Positions 1 to 9,644 are shown, counted from the first letter of the stretch. The stretch: DNA of 37,489 nucleotides from Phycisphaeraceae bacterium (GCA_028284155.1 JANQSF010000049.1:1-37489); one strand, 5' to 3'. Translations and numbers: made by a program. Notes: generated from the letters alone by a model not told the origin.

Positions 1-344
1 CGCAGGCCTTCGGGCGGATCGACATCAAGACCAACGTGATTGACTCGAACCTGATCGCCGGCGGCACGGCCGACCCGGCGAGCGTCGGCAACTTCCGCGT
101 TGGCGGCGACTTCACCGGCTCGACACTCGACGTCGGCGTCGATAACGTCGACGACGTGTTCGACGGCAACGACATGCTGTTGGGCGGCGAAGATTATTTC
201 GTCAAGACGATGCAGATTGGCGGCGCGGCGACCGGGCAAGGCATCTTCACGGCGGGGCAGTTCCCCAAGAGTGTGCGGATCAATGGTGTGAATACCGATC
301 CGCTGAACGACCCGGATAATCGGTTTGTGATTACACCGGTTTGA
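1..344 (+). CDS. C-terminal end of a secreted/surface beta-repeat protein (5' truncated)
   Basis: The reading frame is open from the left edge (frame starting at base 3) to a TGA at 342-344, so only the last ~113 residues are present. They are rich in Gly, Asp, Asn, Val and Thr with short alternating strands (for example VGGDFTGSTLDVGVD) and almost no Lys or Cys, as in secreted beta-solenoid or beta-sandwich repeat proteins of planctomycetes. No C-terminal sorting signal (LPXTG, PEP-CTERM) is visible. The product cannot be named without the upstream part. A hairpin follows the stop codon directly. Confidence 0.7.
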   Translation, partial: QAFGRIDIKTNVIDSNLIAGGTADPASVGNFRVGGDFTGSTLDVGVDNVDDVFDGNDMLLGGEDYFVKTMQIGGAATGQGIFTAGQFPKSVRINGVNTDPLNDPDNRFVITPV

Positions 345-346
345 GG

Positions 347-386
347 CACGACGCGCTAAGCCGCAAGCGGCGGGGGATGCGTCGTG
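347..386 (+). terminator. Two-level hairpin after the first gene, possible terminator
   Basis: CACGACGC (347-354) pairs with GCGTCGTG (379-386), enclosing a second hairpin GCCGC-AA-GCGGC (360-371). It starts three bases after the stop codon of the partial gene. There is no T-tract, so it may be a factor-dependent terminator, an mRNA 3' stabiliser or an intergenic palindromic repeat. Confidence 0.45.
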
Positions 387-443
387 TTACGATGATTGAC
401 GGTGAGTTGTCGTGCCGATCGTTCCGATTCGAGGTATTCGGCC

Positions 444-1283
444 ATGCTCAACGAACTCAAAGCCCGCGTGATCGACATGCTCGTTCGGCCGCGGCCGATT
501 CGGCCGCAGACCGAGCGGCAGTTGCCTCAGTTCCTGGCTGAGCACACGGACAACCTGAACGTGTTCTTTCTGGGCGCGAGCGAGTTGCTGGAAGAGTACG
601 AACTGGACCTGCTGTTCGCGCCGCACTTCACGCCGACGTTCGACGACAGCGTTGAGGTGTCCGATTTGCTCTACCACTGGCGGCCGACCGAGCCCGAACT
701 CGATCAACTGACGCGGCAGATCTTTGCCGAAGCGCCGCCCGCCATCGTGCAGATGTCGGACGGAACGGACGTGCAACTGACTCTGCACGAGGTGATGGTC
801 GAGCGTTTCATCCGGTTGTTGCGGCTGACGCACGCGGCGGACTCGGAATCGGCGGCGTCCTTGCGTGACGCGCTGCCGGCCGGGCTTTGGCCGGTGGCGA
901 TGGCGCTGGTGCGTCAGCGGGGATTCACGCCGGCCAAGCAGCAGTGGGTTGCGGACTTTGTCAATCACGCGGCGGGTCGGCACGAGGTCACGCAGCGCTT
1001 CCTCGTGCTGTTGTGCGAGTTCATCGCGGCACAACAAACGCTCGCAAGCGAGCCGCTGGCTCAGGCCATCAGCGCGACGGTCGCGGCGCACCGAGATTCG
1101 GTAACGCGTGTGTCGTCCGGCCATGCGTACTGGTCGCCGGACGTCGCCCAACATCACCACTACCGCGGGCAGGGTGACGTCGATGAGCACCGGGTCGCCG
1201 AAGCGCAACAAGACCTGGACGCCGCGTTGCTTATCGAAAAAGACCTGGCTGCGTACGGACGTGAAGCGGAACCACAAGGTTGA
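444..1283 (+). CDS. Conserved-looking protein of unknown function
   Basis: The 279-residue product starts MLNELKARVIDM. The frame is open from 396, but the residues before 444 are low-quality sequence and the Leu/Arg-rich helical start at 444 is the more natural N-terminus. The protein is soluble, with no signal peptide or membrane segment, is acidic and predicted to be mainly helical. A Phe/Leu-rich segment (NVFFLGASELLEEYELDLLFAPHF, quoted only in part: NVFFLGASELLEEYE) lies near residue 35, and the C-terminus is charged (LLIEKDLAAYGREAEPQG). I do not recognise a family. The next gene starts 15 bases downstream in the same direction, so the two are probably co-transcribed. The coding call rests on protein-like composition; the overlapping antisense frame (387-1607) is Arg/His-rich and looks like a shadow. 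Confidence 0.7.
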   Translation: MLNELKARVIDMLVRPRPIRPQTERQLPQFLAEHTDNLNVFFLGASELLEEYELDLLFAPHFTPTFDDSVEVSDLLYHWRPTEPELDQLTRQIFAEAPPAIVQMSDGTDVQLTLHEVMVERFIRLLRLTHAADSESAASLRDALPAGLWPVAMALVRQRGFTPAKQQWVADFVNHAAGRHEVTQRFLVLLCEFIAAQQTLASEPLAQAISATVAAHRDSVTRVSSGHAYWSPDVAQHHHYRGQGDVDEHRVAEAQQDLDAALLIEKDLAAYGREAEPQG

Positions 1284-1298
1284 TCGGGAAGCGTGTGC

Positions 1299-1721
1299 AT
1301 GAATCGATCGGCAGACGGAAACGAACGCGACAAGGTGCTGGCCTCGACAGGTTGGGGCGTGAAGCCGGACGATCAGCCGGCTAACGCCGAGGAAGTCGCC
1401 GACAACGCCAAGGCGCCGATGCGCTACGACCGCGACGAGCCCGATATCCTCGCGAAGATTCTGCAGCGTCAGCGGCGCGGGTTCAACAAGGCGAATCGCG
1501 TGCGCGTCGGGCCAGATGAGGTCGTGATCTACGACATCAACGGCGACAGTTTCACCGTCACGGGCCTCGGCTACGGCGACCCAAAACTGATCGAGTTGCT
1601 CATACACCTGGGCGCGTCGTTCGACCCGCGGCGTCTGGGTGAAATCCCCGCGGACGACCCGAAGGTGCGTGAGTACGAATTGAGCCGATCGTGGGCCTGG
1701 GGGGCGGAGCGCACGGGTTAG
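1299..1721 (+). CDS. Small hypothetical protein
   Basis: The 140-residue product starts MNRSADGNERDKV; an in-frame GTG two codons upstream (1293) is a less likely start. The N-terminal ~45 residues are polar and probably disordered. The C-terminal part (DEVVIYDINGDSFTVTGLGYGD, in part: VVIYDINGDSFTVTG) suggests a small beta-rich fold followed by helices ending RSWAWGAERTG. There is no signal peptide, Cys motif or known catalytic signature. It follows the gene ending at 1283 by 15 bases, suggesting a two-gene transcript. I do not recognise the family. Confidence 0.65.
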   Translation: MNRSADGNERDKVLASTGWGVKPDDQPANAEEVADNAKAPMRYDRDEPDILAKILQRQRRGFNKANRVRVGPDEVVIYDINGDSFTVTGLGYGDPKLIELLIHLGASFDPRRLGEIPADDPKVREYELSRSWAWGAERTG

Positions 1722-1743
1722 CGACCTGCCAACGGCGTTGATC

Positions 1744-1772
1744 TTGCGACCGACTTGACCGTCGGATATACT
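1744..1772 (+). promoter_or_regulatory. Candidate sigma70-type promoter for the 2-oxoacid oxidoreductase genes
   Basis: TTGCGA (1744-1749) and TATACT (1767-1772) are separated by 17 bases. This is the best match to the -35/-10 consensus in the 236-base gap before the gene at 1958. It predicts a leader of about 180 nt. The leader contains a short hairpin (GGCGG-TTTGTG-CCGCC near 1889-1904) and the near-palindrome at 1925-1938. Planctomycete promoters are poorly characterised, so this is consensus matching only. Confidence 0.45.
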
Positions 1773-1924
1773 TCAAACAAGTAGTTGTCTCGTGTCGTAA
1801 TCGATCGTCATGTATCGGGCCGAATTGAACTCGGCTGGTCATGGTCAATGATCGGTTGTGCCAGTTTGGACAACGTTCATTTTCCGTGGCGGTTTGTGCC
1901 GCCGGGACAATCGAGGTCTGTGCA

Positions 1925-1938
1925 TGAACGGTCGCTCA
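1925..1938. promoter_or_regulatory. Near-palindrome TGAACGGTCGCTCA, possible operator
   Basis: The 14-mer is a near-palindrome (half sites TGAACG/CGCTCA). It lies 19 bases before the start codon of the oxidoreductase alpha gene, close to or overlapping the ribosome-binding region. A copy differing at one base is found at 10204-10217 upstream of mrdA. Dyad symmetry of this size is typical of dimeric repressor sites, but no regulator is encoded nearby. Confidence 0.3.
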
Positions 1939-1957
1939 CCTGTTCAGGGAGTCGTTC

Positions 1958-3982
1958 ATGGTCACCTCCTCTTCGGGCAACGGTAAGGCGAAGTACCCGG
2001 GCATCCCCACCATCACCGACGGCGCCGGCGCGGTCGTGTGGGTTGAGACGCACATCACACAGGGCGCGTGCGCGTTCCCGATCACCAGCTCAACGACGAT
2101 GGGCGGTGGTTACAGCGCCGCCGTCGCCAACGGCAAGAAGAACCTCTGGGACGAGAAGCTTGTCTTTATCGAGCCGGAAAGTGAACACTCCTCCGCATCG
2201 ACTTGTGAGGGGTTTACGCTGGCCGGCGGGCGGGTCACCAACTTTACCAGCGGGCAGGGGCTTGTGCTGATGAAGGAGGTGCTCTACACGATCAGCGGCA
2301 AGCGGCTGCCGGCCGTGTTCCACATCGGCGCGCGGGCGCTGACCAGCCACAGCCTGAACGTGCATGCCGGGCACGACGACGTCATGTCGTGCGCCGACGT
2401 CGGCTGGGGCATTCTGTTTGGGCAAAACCCGCAGGAGGCGGCCGACCTGGCACTCATTTCGCGGCGGGCGGCTGAGTCGTGTCAGTCGCCTTTCATGAAT
2501 GTGCAGGACGGTTTCCTGATCACGCACACGATCGAGAACGTCAACCTGCCCGAGCAGGAGTTCATGAAGGATTACATGGGTCGGCCTCAGGACAGGATCA
2601 TCAACCTGTTCGACGTTGACCACCCGGTGATGACGGGCGTCGTGCAGGACCAGGACTCGTACATGAAGGGCAAGATCGCCCAACGGCATTACTACGTGCA
2701 CATGAAGCCGGCCGTGGTCGAGGCGATGGAAGCGTTCACCAAGGCGACCGGGCGAGCGTATGGCCTGATCGATGAGTATCGCACCGACGACGCCGAGTTC
2801 ATCCTCGTCGGCATGGGCTGCATGATGGAGACGGCCAAGCCGACGGTTGACCACATGCGCGACACATTGGGCCTGCCCGTCGGTGCGATCAACGTGCGCA
2901 GCTACCGGCCGTTCCCCGGGCCGGAGATCGTCAAGGCGTTGAGCAGGTGCCGGGCGTTCACCGTACTGGAGCGCATGGACGACCCGATCGCGCCGTCGAA
3001 CCCGCTGATGCGCGATATCAAGTCGTGCTTTGTCGACGCCGCGCTGGGGCTCGAAGAGTACAAGGCGGATGGCGTCTCGGTTGACACCGCGCAATTGCCG
3101 ATCATGATCCAGTGCTCGGCCGGTCTTGGCAGTCGTGACATCCGGCCCGGTCACTTGATCGGCCTTGTTGAAAACATGCGCGCCGCCGCGGGCGGCAAGT
3201 CGCACCGCGAGTTCTGCACGATCGGCATCAAGCATGAGACGGCGATCGAACCGCCCAGCGACCCGGACGTTCGGCCTGAAGGCGCGTTCTCGATGCGCGG
3301 CCACTCGGTCGGCGGGTACGGTTCGGTCACGACGAATAAGGTCATCGCCACGCTCATGGGCGACCTGTTCGGGCTGCACGTGCAGGCCTACCCGAAGTAT
3401 GGGTCGTCGAAGAAGGGCCTACCGACGACGTACTACCTCACGGTCGCGCCGTCAAAGATTTTCACACACTGCGAGTTGGAAGACGTCGAGTTCATTCCAT
3501 TGAACGACGTGAACGCGATGAACCTCGGTGACACGCTACGTGGTTTGGCTGACGGCGGGACGGTGTTCCTGAACTCCCCGAAGACCGACCCGCTGGAGGT
3601 ATGGAAAGACGTGCCCAAGTGGGCGCGTAAGCGGATGCGCGAGCAGAACGCGCGCATCATGGCGTTGGATACGTTCCGCATCGCCGACGAAGTGGCGACC
3701 AACCCCGAGCTGCGCATCCGCATGATGGGCGTCGTGCTCGTGGGTGTCTTCCTGCGGGCGACTCCGTTCGCCGAGCGGTACGGCATGGGCTTCGACCAGC
3801 TCATGGAGGGCATCGAAAAAGCCGTGCGCAGCTACTGGGGCAAACGCGGCGAGCAGGTCGTGCAGGACAACCTCACGTGCATCCGCCGCGGTTACCAGGA
3901 TGTGTTCGAGGTGCCACGCGAGGTCATTCTGGATACGTCGCTCGACGAGGAATCGACGCCGGCTTTGCCGGTCGTGCCGTGA
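1958..3982 (+). CDS. 2-oxoacid (pyruvate-type):ferredoxin oxidoreductase, alpha + gamma domains
   Basis: The 674-residue product corresponds to the N-terminal half of NifJ-type pyruvate:ferredoxin oxidoreductase, which decarboxylates pyruvate (or another 2-oxoacid) to acyl-CoA with ferredoxin reduction. Residues ~15-250 form the pyrimidine-binding domain (AFPITSSTTMGGG; AGHDDVMSCADVGWG, as in the PFOR DVM.. segment). Residues ~265-390 form the transketolase-C-like domain II (VGMGCMMETAK; RSYRPFPG). Residues ~395-620 form the gamma domain (MRGHSVGGYGSVTTNK). The ATG at 1958 is preceded by a purine stretch (CAGGGAG). The TPP and Fe-S domains are in the next gene, 81 bases downstream. Substrate specificity (pyruvate versus 2-oxoglutarate or others) cannot be read from the sequence, so no symbol is given. 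Confidence 0.9.
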   Translation: MVTSSSGNGKAKYPGIPTITDGAGAVVWVETHITQGACAFPITSSTTMGGGYSAAVANGKKNLWDEKLVFIEPESEHSSASTCEGFTLAGGRVTNFTSGQGLVLMKEVLYTISGKRLPAVFHIGARALTSHSLNVHAGHDDVMSCADVGWGILFGQNPQEAADLALISRRAAESCQSPFMNVQDGFLITHTIENVNLPEQEFMKDYMGRPQDRIINLFDVDHPVMTGVVQDQDSYMKGKIAQRHYYVHMKPAVVEAMEAFTKATGRAYGLIDEYRTDDAEFILVGMGCMMETAKPTVDHMRDTLGLPVGAINVRSYRPFPGPEIVKALSRCRAFTVLERMDDPIAPSNPLMRDIKSCFVDAALGLEEYKADGVSVDTAQLPIMIQCSAGLGSRDIRPGHLIGLVENMRAAAGGKSHREFCTIGIKHETAIEPPSDPDVRPEGAFSMRGHSVGGYGSVTTNKVIATLMGDLFGLHVQAYPKYGSSKKGLPTTYYLTVAPSKIFTHCELEDVEFIPLNDVNAMNLGDTLRGLADGGTVFLNSPKTDPLEVWKDVPKWARKRMREQNARIMALDTFRIADEVATNPELRIRMMGVVLVGVFLRATPFAERYGMGFDQLMEGIEKAVRSYWGKRGEQVVQDNLTCIRRGYQDVFEVPREVILDTSLDEESTPALPVVP

Positions 3983-4063
3983 TTTCAACCGTGTGTCTTT
4001 GAGTCGATCGCGCGGCCGATCAGACACCTCGGCCGCGCTTCAATTCCTTCTTGGAGCCCTTTC

Positions 4064-5662
4064 ATGTCCGTTACTCCGGCCAAGCTCCCAACCAACGCCG
4101 ACGAAGTCGTCGACAAGAAGCACTTTTTCAGCCACGTGTTGCCGCTCTATGAGCGCGGCGTCGGCGACGTTGAACTCGAAGCCGATTTGGACACCGCCCG
4201 CTCGGCCATTCCCGCGGCGACGGGCGGGCCGCGCGACTTCTCCTTCATCGCGCCCGAGATCCCCGAGTTCATCGCCGAAAACTGCGTCGGCTGCATGGAC
4301 TGTGTCACCGAGTGTCCGGACACGGCCATCCTTGGCAAGGCGTTGCCTCAGGACGACGTCGAGCAGAAGCTGGCCAACCTGCCGGACGATGAGCGTGCGG
4401 TCATCGCCGAAGACTGGGCCAAGACCCGAAAATACTGGGGCGCGAACGAGAAGCGCGGCAAGACGCCGGCGTACTTCGGCATCTATATCGATCCGACCAA
4501 GTGCAAGGGCTGCGCCGAGTGCGTCCAGGTCTGCGACGACGACGCGCTGAAGATGATCAAGAAAACCGACACGAACATGCCTCAGTTCCGGCTAAAGTTC
4601 GACCACTTCCAAAACGTCGGTCCGACCCCGGAAGACTACATCAACGAAAAAGTGCTGGCCGACATGATGCTGCGCGACGAGGCGTTGCAATACGTCGGCG
4701 GCGCCGGGTCGTGCGCGGGCTGCGGCGAAGCGACCGTGCTTCGCATGTTCATCGCCGCGACCTGCTTCAAGCACGGCGCGGAGAACGTCGGCCTAATCGC
4801 CGCGACGGGCTGCAACACCGTCTACACGTCGACGTACCCCTACAACCCGTACACGCTGCCGTGGTCGAACTCGCTGTTTGAGAACGCGCCGACCTACGCG
4901 ATGGGTGTCCGCTCCAAGTGGGACCAGCAAGGCTGGGGCGATAAGAAATTGTGGGTCATCGGCGGCGACGGCGCGATGCTCGACATCGGATTCCAGTCGC
5001 TGTCGCGCATGCTCATGAGCGGGATGGACATCAACGTCATCGTGCTGGACACGCAGGTCTATTCCAACACGGGCGGGCAGGCGTCGACCGCGACTTACAT
5101 GGGACAGAACACGAAGATGAGCGTGCACGGCTCCGAGATCGCCGGCAAGATCGAACGACGCAAGGAACTGGCCCAGATCTGCATGGCCCACCCGGATGTG
5201 TACGTCGCGCAGACGACGGCGGCGCACGTCAATCACTTCTACAAGTCGATCATCCGCGCCAACGAGTACAAGGGCCCGTCGGTCATCATCACCTACACGA
5301 CCTGCCAACCCGAGCACGGCGTGGGCGACCACCTGGCGGGCGACCGAGCCCGGCTGGCGGTCGATTCGCGGGCCTTCCCGTTGCTCACGTACGACCCCGA
5401 AGCGGGCGGCTTGATCAAGGACAGGCTCGACCTGCGCGGGAACCCGGCCGGCAACAAGGACTGGTACCACGACCCGAAGACCGACGAGGACGTCGACTTC
5501 GTCACGTTCGCACGCGGCGAGGGCCGGTTCGAGAAACACTTCGACGCCGACGGCGGCCCCTCGGAAACGCTGCTCCGCGCCAACGAGGACCGTCGGCTCA
5601 ACTGGCGGATGCTCCAGGAAATGGCCGGCGTGACGCCGGAAGTGGTTGAAAGCTCTGACTGA
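4064..5662 (+). CDS. 2-oxoacid:ferredoxin oxidoreductase, ferredoxin + TPP-binding beta domain
   Basis: The 532-residue product is the C-terminal half of a NifJ-like enzyme. Two [4Fe-4S] motifs are intact: Cys74/77/80/84 (CVGCMDCVTECPD) and Cys147/150/153/157 (CKGCAECVQVCDD; the usual Pro after the last Cys is Asp). The beta domain follows, with CAGCGE (Cys217/220), ATGCNTVY, WSNSLFENA and the TPP/Mg motif GDGAMLDIG with SNTGGQAS. Together these bind thiamine pyrophosphate and pass electrons through the clusters to ferredoxin. With the preceding gene it supplies all domains of the homodimeric PFOR, but as two chains. The ATG at 4064 has a GGAG-containing leader (CTTGGAGCCCTTTC). It is probably translated from one mRNA with the alpha gene. 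Confidence 0.92.
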   Translation: MSVTPAKLPTNADEVVDKKHFFSHVLPLYERGVGDVELEADLDTARSAIPAATGGPRDFSFIAPEIPEFIAENCVGCMDCVTECPDTAILGKALPQDDVEQKLANLPDDERAVIAEDWAKTRKYWGANEKRGKTPAYFGIYIDPTKCKGCAECVQVCDDDALKMIKKTDTNMPQFRLKFDHFQNVGPTPEDYINEKVLADMMLRDEALQYVGGAGSCAGCGEATVLRMFIAATCFKHGAENVGLIAATGCNTVYTSTYPYNPYTLPWSNSLFENAPTYAMGVRSKWDQQGWGDKKLWVIGGDGAMLDIGFQSLSRMLMSGMDINVIVLDTQVYSNTGGQASTATYMGQNTKMSVHGSEIAGKIERRKELAQICMAHPDVYVAQTTAAHVNHFYKSIIRANEYKGPSVIITYTTCQPEHGVGDHLAGDRARLAVDSRAFPLLTYDPEAGGLIKDRLDLRGNPAGNKDWYHDPKTDEDVDFVTFARGEGRFEKHFDADGGPSETLLRANEDRRLNWRMLQEMAGVTPEVVESSD

Positions 5663-5761
5663 ATGACGAGCCCGGATGTGCGTCTGCGCGATACACTTGG
5701 CGCGGCGGCGGATACGTGTGACGCCGCGTGTCGTTCGACAACTTGACAGAGGTAACCGGCC

Positions 5762-6457
5762 ATGCGCGACTCAGCGGTGGAGCATCACATCTACGACGGC
5801 GACATCGACCAACTGGTCGACTTCGAGCATGTGGAAGAACGGATCATGCTCGTGCCGGATACGAAGGCGACCGACCGCGGTGTCGACCCGACGCCGCGCA
5901 TCCGCATCATGTGGGGCCAGCGGTTGCTGGACGACCTGCAGGCGGGCCGGTACCGGTCGCTGGTCTGCGCCGTCAACGCCGAGGACAACAGCCACGGCAT
6001 CATCGCGCAACTCGCAGACCTGCTGCCGACAAGCCAATGGAACACCGAAACAATCACCTCGCACGCCAAGCATTTTGTCCAGGCGCGCACCATCACCGTG
6101 GTGAAGTACGACATGGACGCGGTCGAGGTCTTCGCCCTGCTCCGGCCGGCCGAGCACGAACACCTGGACCTGAACGACATCGCCCAAGGCTTTCAGATGA
6201 TCACGGCCATGATGCACCGGCGGTGCGAGCGGCAGCCGATCGCGTCGGTCAGCTTCCTGGGTGCGAACGCCAACCGCCTGCTGCTGGAAGACGGTTCGGA
6301 GCCGTCGTTCGAGTCGGTCTTGAACACGATGTACACCGCGGGATTCCGCGGCGATGTCTACACCTCGCCGTTCATGTGGTCGGCCTGCCGAACGGGTGTC
6401 TTTGCGCGGTACCCGTTCCCCGAGTCGATCTCGCGGTTCCGCGAGGGCGGGTTCTGA
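5762..6457 (+). CDS. Hypothetical protein downstream of the oxidoreductase
   Basis: The 231-residue soluble product starts MRDSAVEHHIYDGDIDQ, with a GAGG ribosome-binding site about 10 bases upstream. It has no signal peptide or membrane segment, and few Cys. It looks like a mixed alpha/beta enzyme-like fold with segments such as RYRSLVCAVNAEDNSHG, FQMITAMMHRRCER and YTSPFMWSACRTGVFARYPFP. The SPFMWSAC region is distinctive but matches no motif I know. It lies 99 bases after the beta subunit on the same strand, so it could be a late gene of that operon or separate; a GC-rich dyad around 5692-5733 may separate them. Function unknown. Confidence 0.75.
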   Translation: MRDSAVEHHIYDGDIDQLVDFEHVEERIMLVPDTKATDRGVDPTPRIRIMWGQRLLDDLQAGRYRSLVCAVNAEDNSHGIIAQLADLLPTSQWNTETITSHAKHFVQARTITVVKYDMDAVEVFALLRPAEHEHLDLNDIAQGFQMITAMMHRRCERQPIASVSFLGANANRLLLEDGSEPSFESVLNTMYTAGFRGDVYTSPFMWSACRTGVFARYPFPESISRFREGGF

Positions 6458-6460
6458 CCT

Positions 6461-9400
6461 TCATTCGAAGACGTGAACCGAGCCGTCTTCACAACTGACG
6501 ACCACCCGCCCGTCGGCCACCGCGATGCCGCATTCGGTCACGCGCGCCGGCAGGTCGATGTGTTGGCGCACTCGGCCGGTCGCGGCGTCGATCACAAACA
6601 GGTCGCCGGTCGAACCGTCTCGCTTGCCTCCGGCGACCAGCAGCGTGTCGCCGGCGCACACCATCGCGCCGAGCGATTCAACATCTGACAACGCCCCCGC
6701 GTCCAACGCCCACGCCGCAGGCGCGTCTTTTTCTTTGGACCGAATCGACCAGAGCACGGTCCGGGCGCGCGGGCCGGGGTCGATCAGGCCGAACCCCGCA
6801 TGGTCGGCCACGGCGACACGGTGACCGCGCAGCCGGTGGAATGCGTTCGCACGCATCGCCCCCTTCCAACCGTGCGTCGAACCGCCGCGTCCGCTTGCCG
6901 TTCGGAATCGGACGCGCGTGCCCTGTCGGTCGAACACGACCGCCGGCCTGACACCGTTCGCCTCGATGGGCAGGTCTTTCAGGTCGGCCGAAAGGCGATA
7001 CGCGCCGCCCGCGCCATACGACCCCCCGGGCGGTGAGACGACCCAGACGCCGGCCCCGTCCGCATCGGCCACCGTGATGTTGTTGGCGATTGCCGGCGGC
7101 GCGTCCATGTCGAGCACACGGCGGGCCAGCGGCCGACCCGTCGTCAGGTCGAGCGACCAGACATGTAACCCGCCGAGGTCGGTGTGCTGACCCGCAACGG
7201 CGATCACCGCGTTACCCAGTATGGTCACACTGCCCGGCACGGGAAACGACGAGGACAGGTGGCCGTGCAGCATGGCTAAGCCGTCGGTCGGCGCCGCGAC
7301 AAACCGCCAAACGAGCTTGCCATCCTTGAGCCGCAGCGCATACACCGCGCCGTCGTCGCAACCGAACACGGCCAAACCCCGCGCCAGAGTGGGCGGGCTG
7401 TCGATCTTGCCGCCGGCGCGATACGACCAGCGCACTTCCCCTGTCTCCTCGTCGAGCGCGATGACACCGTGCGACTCCGGCGCGGCGACGACGACCAGCC
7501 CGCCGCCGACGACCGGCGCCGACAACGCGCCCAAATGCCGCTCGCTGTGTCGCCGATCGGAGTCGAGCGCGTCGGACCGGTGCTCGACCGCGTTCGCCGT
7601 CCACTTGGCTTTCAATGTTCGCGCCAGTTTCGATTGGCTCGATGCGGTGCGCTGCGCATTGCCCAGCAGGGTCGGCCACTGCGCCTCGAACGACTCCGGT
7701 GGCGTCGCGTCGACACCGCGTGTCAGCCGGTCCTTGTCGTCGATCACCCGCCCCGGGACGTCGGGCGCCATCGCGATGTAACCGCGCATGTAGTCGCCGC
7801 AGTCGCAGGGGGTTGGCGTGACGAACGCCAACCCATGCGCCGGGACAACGCCCTGCCCGCAGGCGGCGCGGGCGCCCTGTTGGATGAGCCCTTTCCCATC
7901 AGGCCCGACATACAGCCAGGCGTTGGCCATGAACCAGTTCACCGTCGCGCGCGAGGCCGTACACGCGCCATTGGTCCGACCCGTCCGGCGCAGCCCACGC
8001 GGCCGCTTCACCGGCTCACCGATCGGCTCACCGGTCCGCGCGTCAAGCCGATACACACCCGTCCCGTCGAGCAACGCGACTTCGCCGCCGCGGATGACCG
8101 GCCGTTGCGAGCCCTGCGTGTAGAGTTGTTTCGGATCGAACGACCGACGCCAATGCAGGCGTCCCGTACGCAGATCGAGCACGGTCACGCTGCCGCCGGC
8201 CTTGAACTGGTAGCTGCTGACGTGCAGCAGCAGCAAGCCGTCGCGGGCGCTCATGGTCTTGAAGCTCGCGCGAGACACGAACGGCCCGTTCTTCGTATCC
8301 ACAAGCTTGCGCTCGGGGTGAACGTCCGTGCTGCGCCATACCGGCTTACCCGTTTTCACGTCGAATGCGGCGACCGCGCGGACATAGTCGCTGCCGTTGT
8401 TGCGCTGCCGCTTTCCGGGGTACACCGCCTCGGCCGCAATAACGACCTCGTCGGACACGATCGGCGAGAACCAACTGGCGCCGTCGATCGAACGCGACCA
8501 CAGCCGTTTTCCCGTCAACCGGTCGAGAGCGACCAGTTGCGACGCGTAGGCCTGCACAACGACCTGTTCATTGACGACAAACCAGGGCACGGGCTTTTCC
8601 CGGCGTGTCCGCCCCGCCCACGGCACCTCGACCGGCTCGGCCGACCCGGCACGGACGCCCTGCTCGTACACGCGGATGTGTTCACCGGTCGCCAGCGACA
8701 ACGCGACGAGCGGACCCGACTCGACCCGTCGCGATCGCTCGTCCGGATCGCGTTCGTGTCATGCCACAAGAACACCTCGCCGGAGGCGATCGACACGTCG
8801 TGCTTATGGTCGAGCGCGACTCTGCGTTTCCATAGCAACAGGCCGTTGGCGGCGTCGCGGCAGACGAGTTCGCCCGACGTGCTGTCAACGTACAACGCCC
8901 GCCCTTCGGCGATCCGCATGATCTTGCCGTCGGCTGTGCCGTCCTCGAAAGCAGGCCCGTGCTGCCACTGCACCGCCCGCGGGAAACCGGCGACCTGGTC
9001 ATGGCTGACACAGTTCCCACTGGCGTCGTACCAGTGAGCAAACCAACCGTCGAGTTTGTCGTTTGATACGCGCGGCACGACCCGCCACGCGTCGTTCCCC
9101 CACAAACAAGGCGTTCCACGCAAGGCCAACACACGCTGCAACTCGGCCGCTTGCGGTAAGACGTCGCCAAGCGCTCCCGGGTTGGCCGCCACCAGATTCA
9201 CGAAACGGTCCGGGTGTGGAAGCCGGCCGCCTTTGGGCAATTGGCTGACGACCACACGCCCGCCGAGACCGCGGCGGGCCACCTCCCCTCGAAGCGCGTC
9301 GATCAGCCTCGAGTCCGGTGTCAGCAATTGAACGACTACGGGCAACCGCTCAGCCAGGTCGCACGCCAGCGACGCATCGCGGTCGATCACGACGGCCAGG

Positions 9401-9585
9401 CCCCGCGTTTCCCGACCCCATTGCGCAGCTTTGAGAAGGCCCTCGACATCCGGTTCCGCCGCCCGAACACCGGCACAGGTCGCCGCAAGAAGCACCCAAG
9501 CAACCACGAGCGAGGCAATTCGGCGATTCGCCAGGGACCGGCCGAGGAATGAAAAACGGGTCGGTAGTGAACTTGACGTTTCCAT
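6461..9585 (-). CDS. Secreted PQQ-type beta-propeller protein with Rossmann-like N-terminal domain, frameshifted
   Basis: Two frames together encode ~1041 residues. The first runs from the ATG at 9583-9585 (signal peptide LVVAWVLLAATCAGVRAAEP) through a Rossmann/methyltransferase-like region (RGLAVVIDRDASLACDLAER, VVVSQLPKGGRLPHPDRFVNLV) into a beta-propeller (GLLLWKRRVALDH). It loses coding character near 8740-8758. The second frame continues (DERSRRVESGPLVALSLATG) through many PQQ-like repeats (LVALDRLTGKRLWSRS, VIALDEETGEVRWSYRAGGK, VYALRLKDGKLVWRF) to the TGA at 6461-6463. The total length (3125) is one base short of a multiple of three. No slippery heptamer is evident, so an indel or sequencing error is likelier than programmed shifting. 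It is predicted to be periplasmic or outer-membrane associated; the ligand is unknown. It is divergent from atpC. Confidence 0.8.
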
Positions 9586-9644
9586 GCTGGTTCTTGCCTT
9601 GCAAGGCCGGTCAGCTAACACCGCCTCGGCGACCCGCTCGGGCG

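Noticed and set aside
387..1607. Long minus-strand open frame of 406 codons
   Set aside because: Arg/His/Val-rich, covers two better plus-strand genes; a GC-rich antisense shadow.
2090..3379. Minus-strand open frame of 429 codons
   Set aside because: Antisense of the clearly identified oxidoreductase alpha gene, with Arg/His/Asp-rich composition.
8740..8760. Programmed -1 frameshift in the beta-propeller gene
   Set aside because: No X-XXY-YYZ slippery heptamer or obvious downstream stimulatory structure was seen; an indel is simpler.
7469..9037. Plus-strand open frame of 522 codons
   Set aside because: Antisense of the beta-propeller gene, no family features; the propeller repeats on the other strand are unmistakable.
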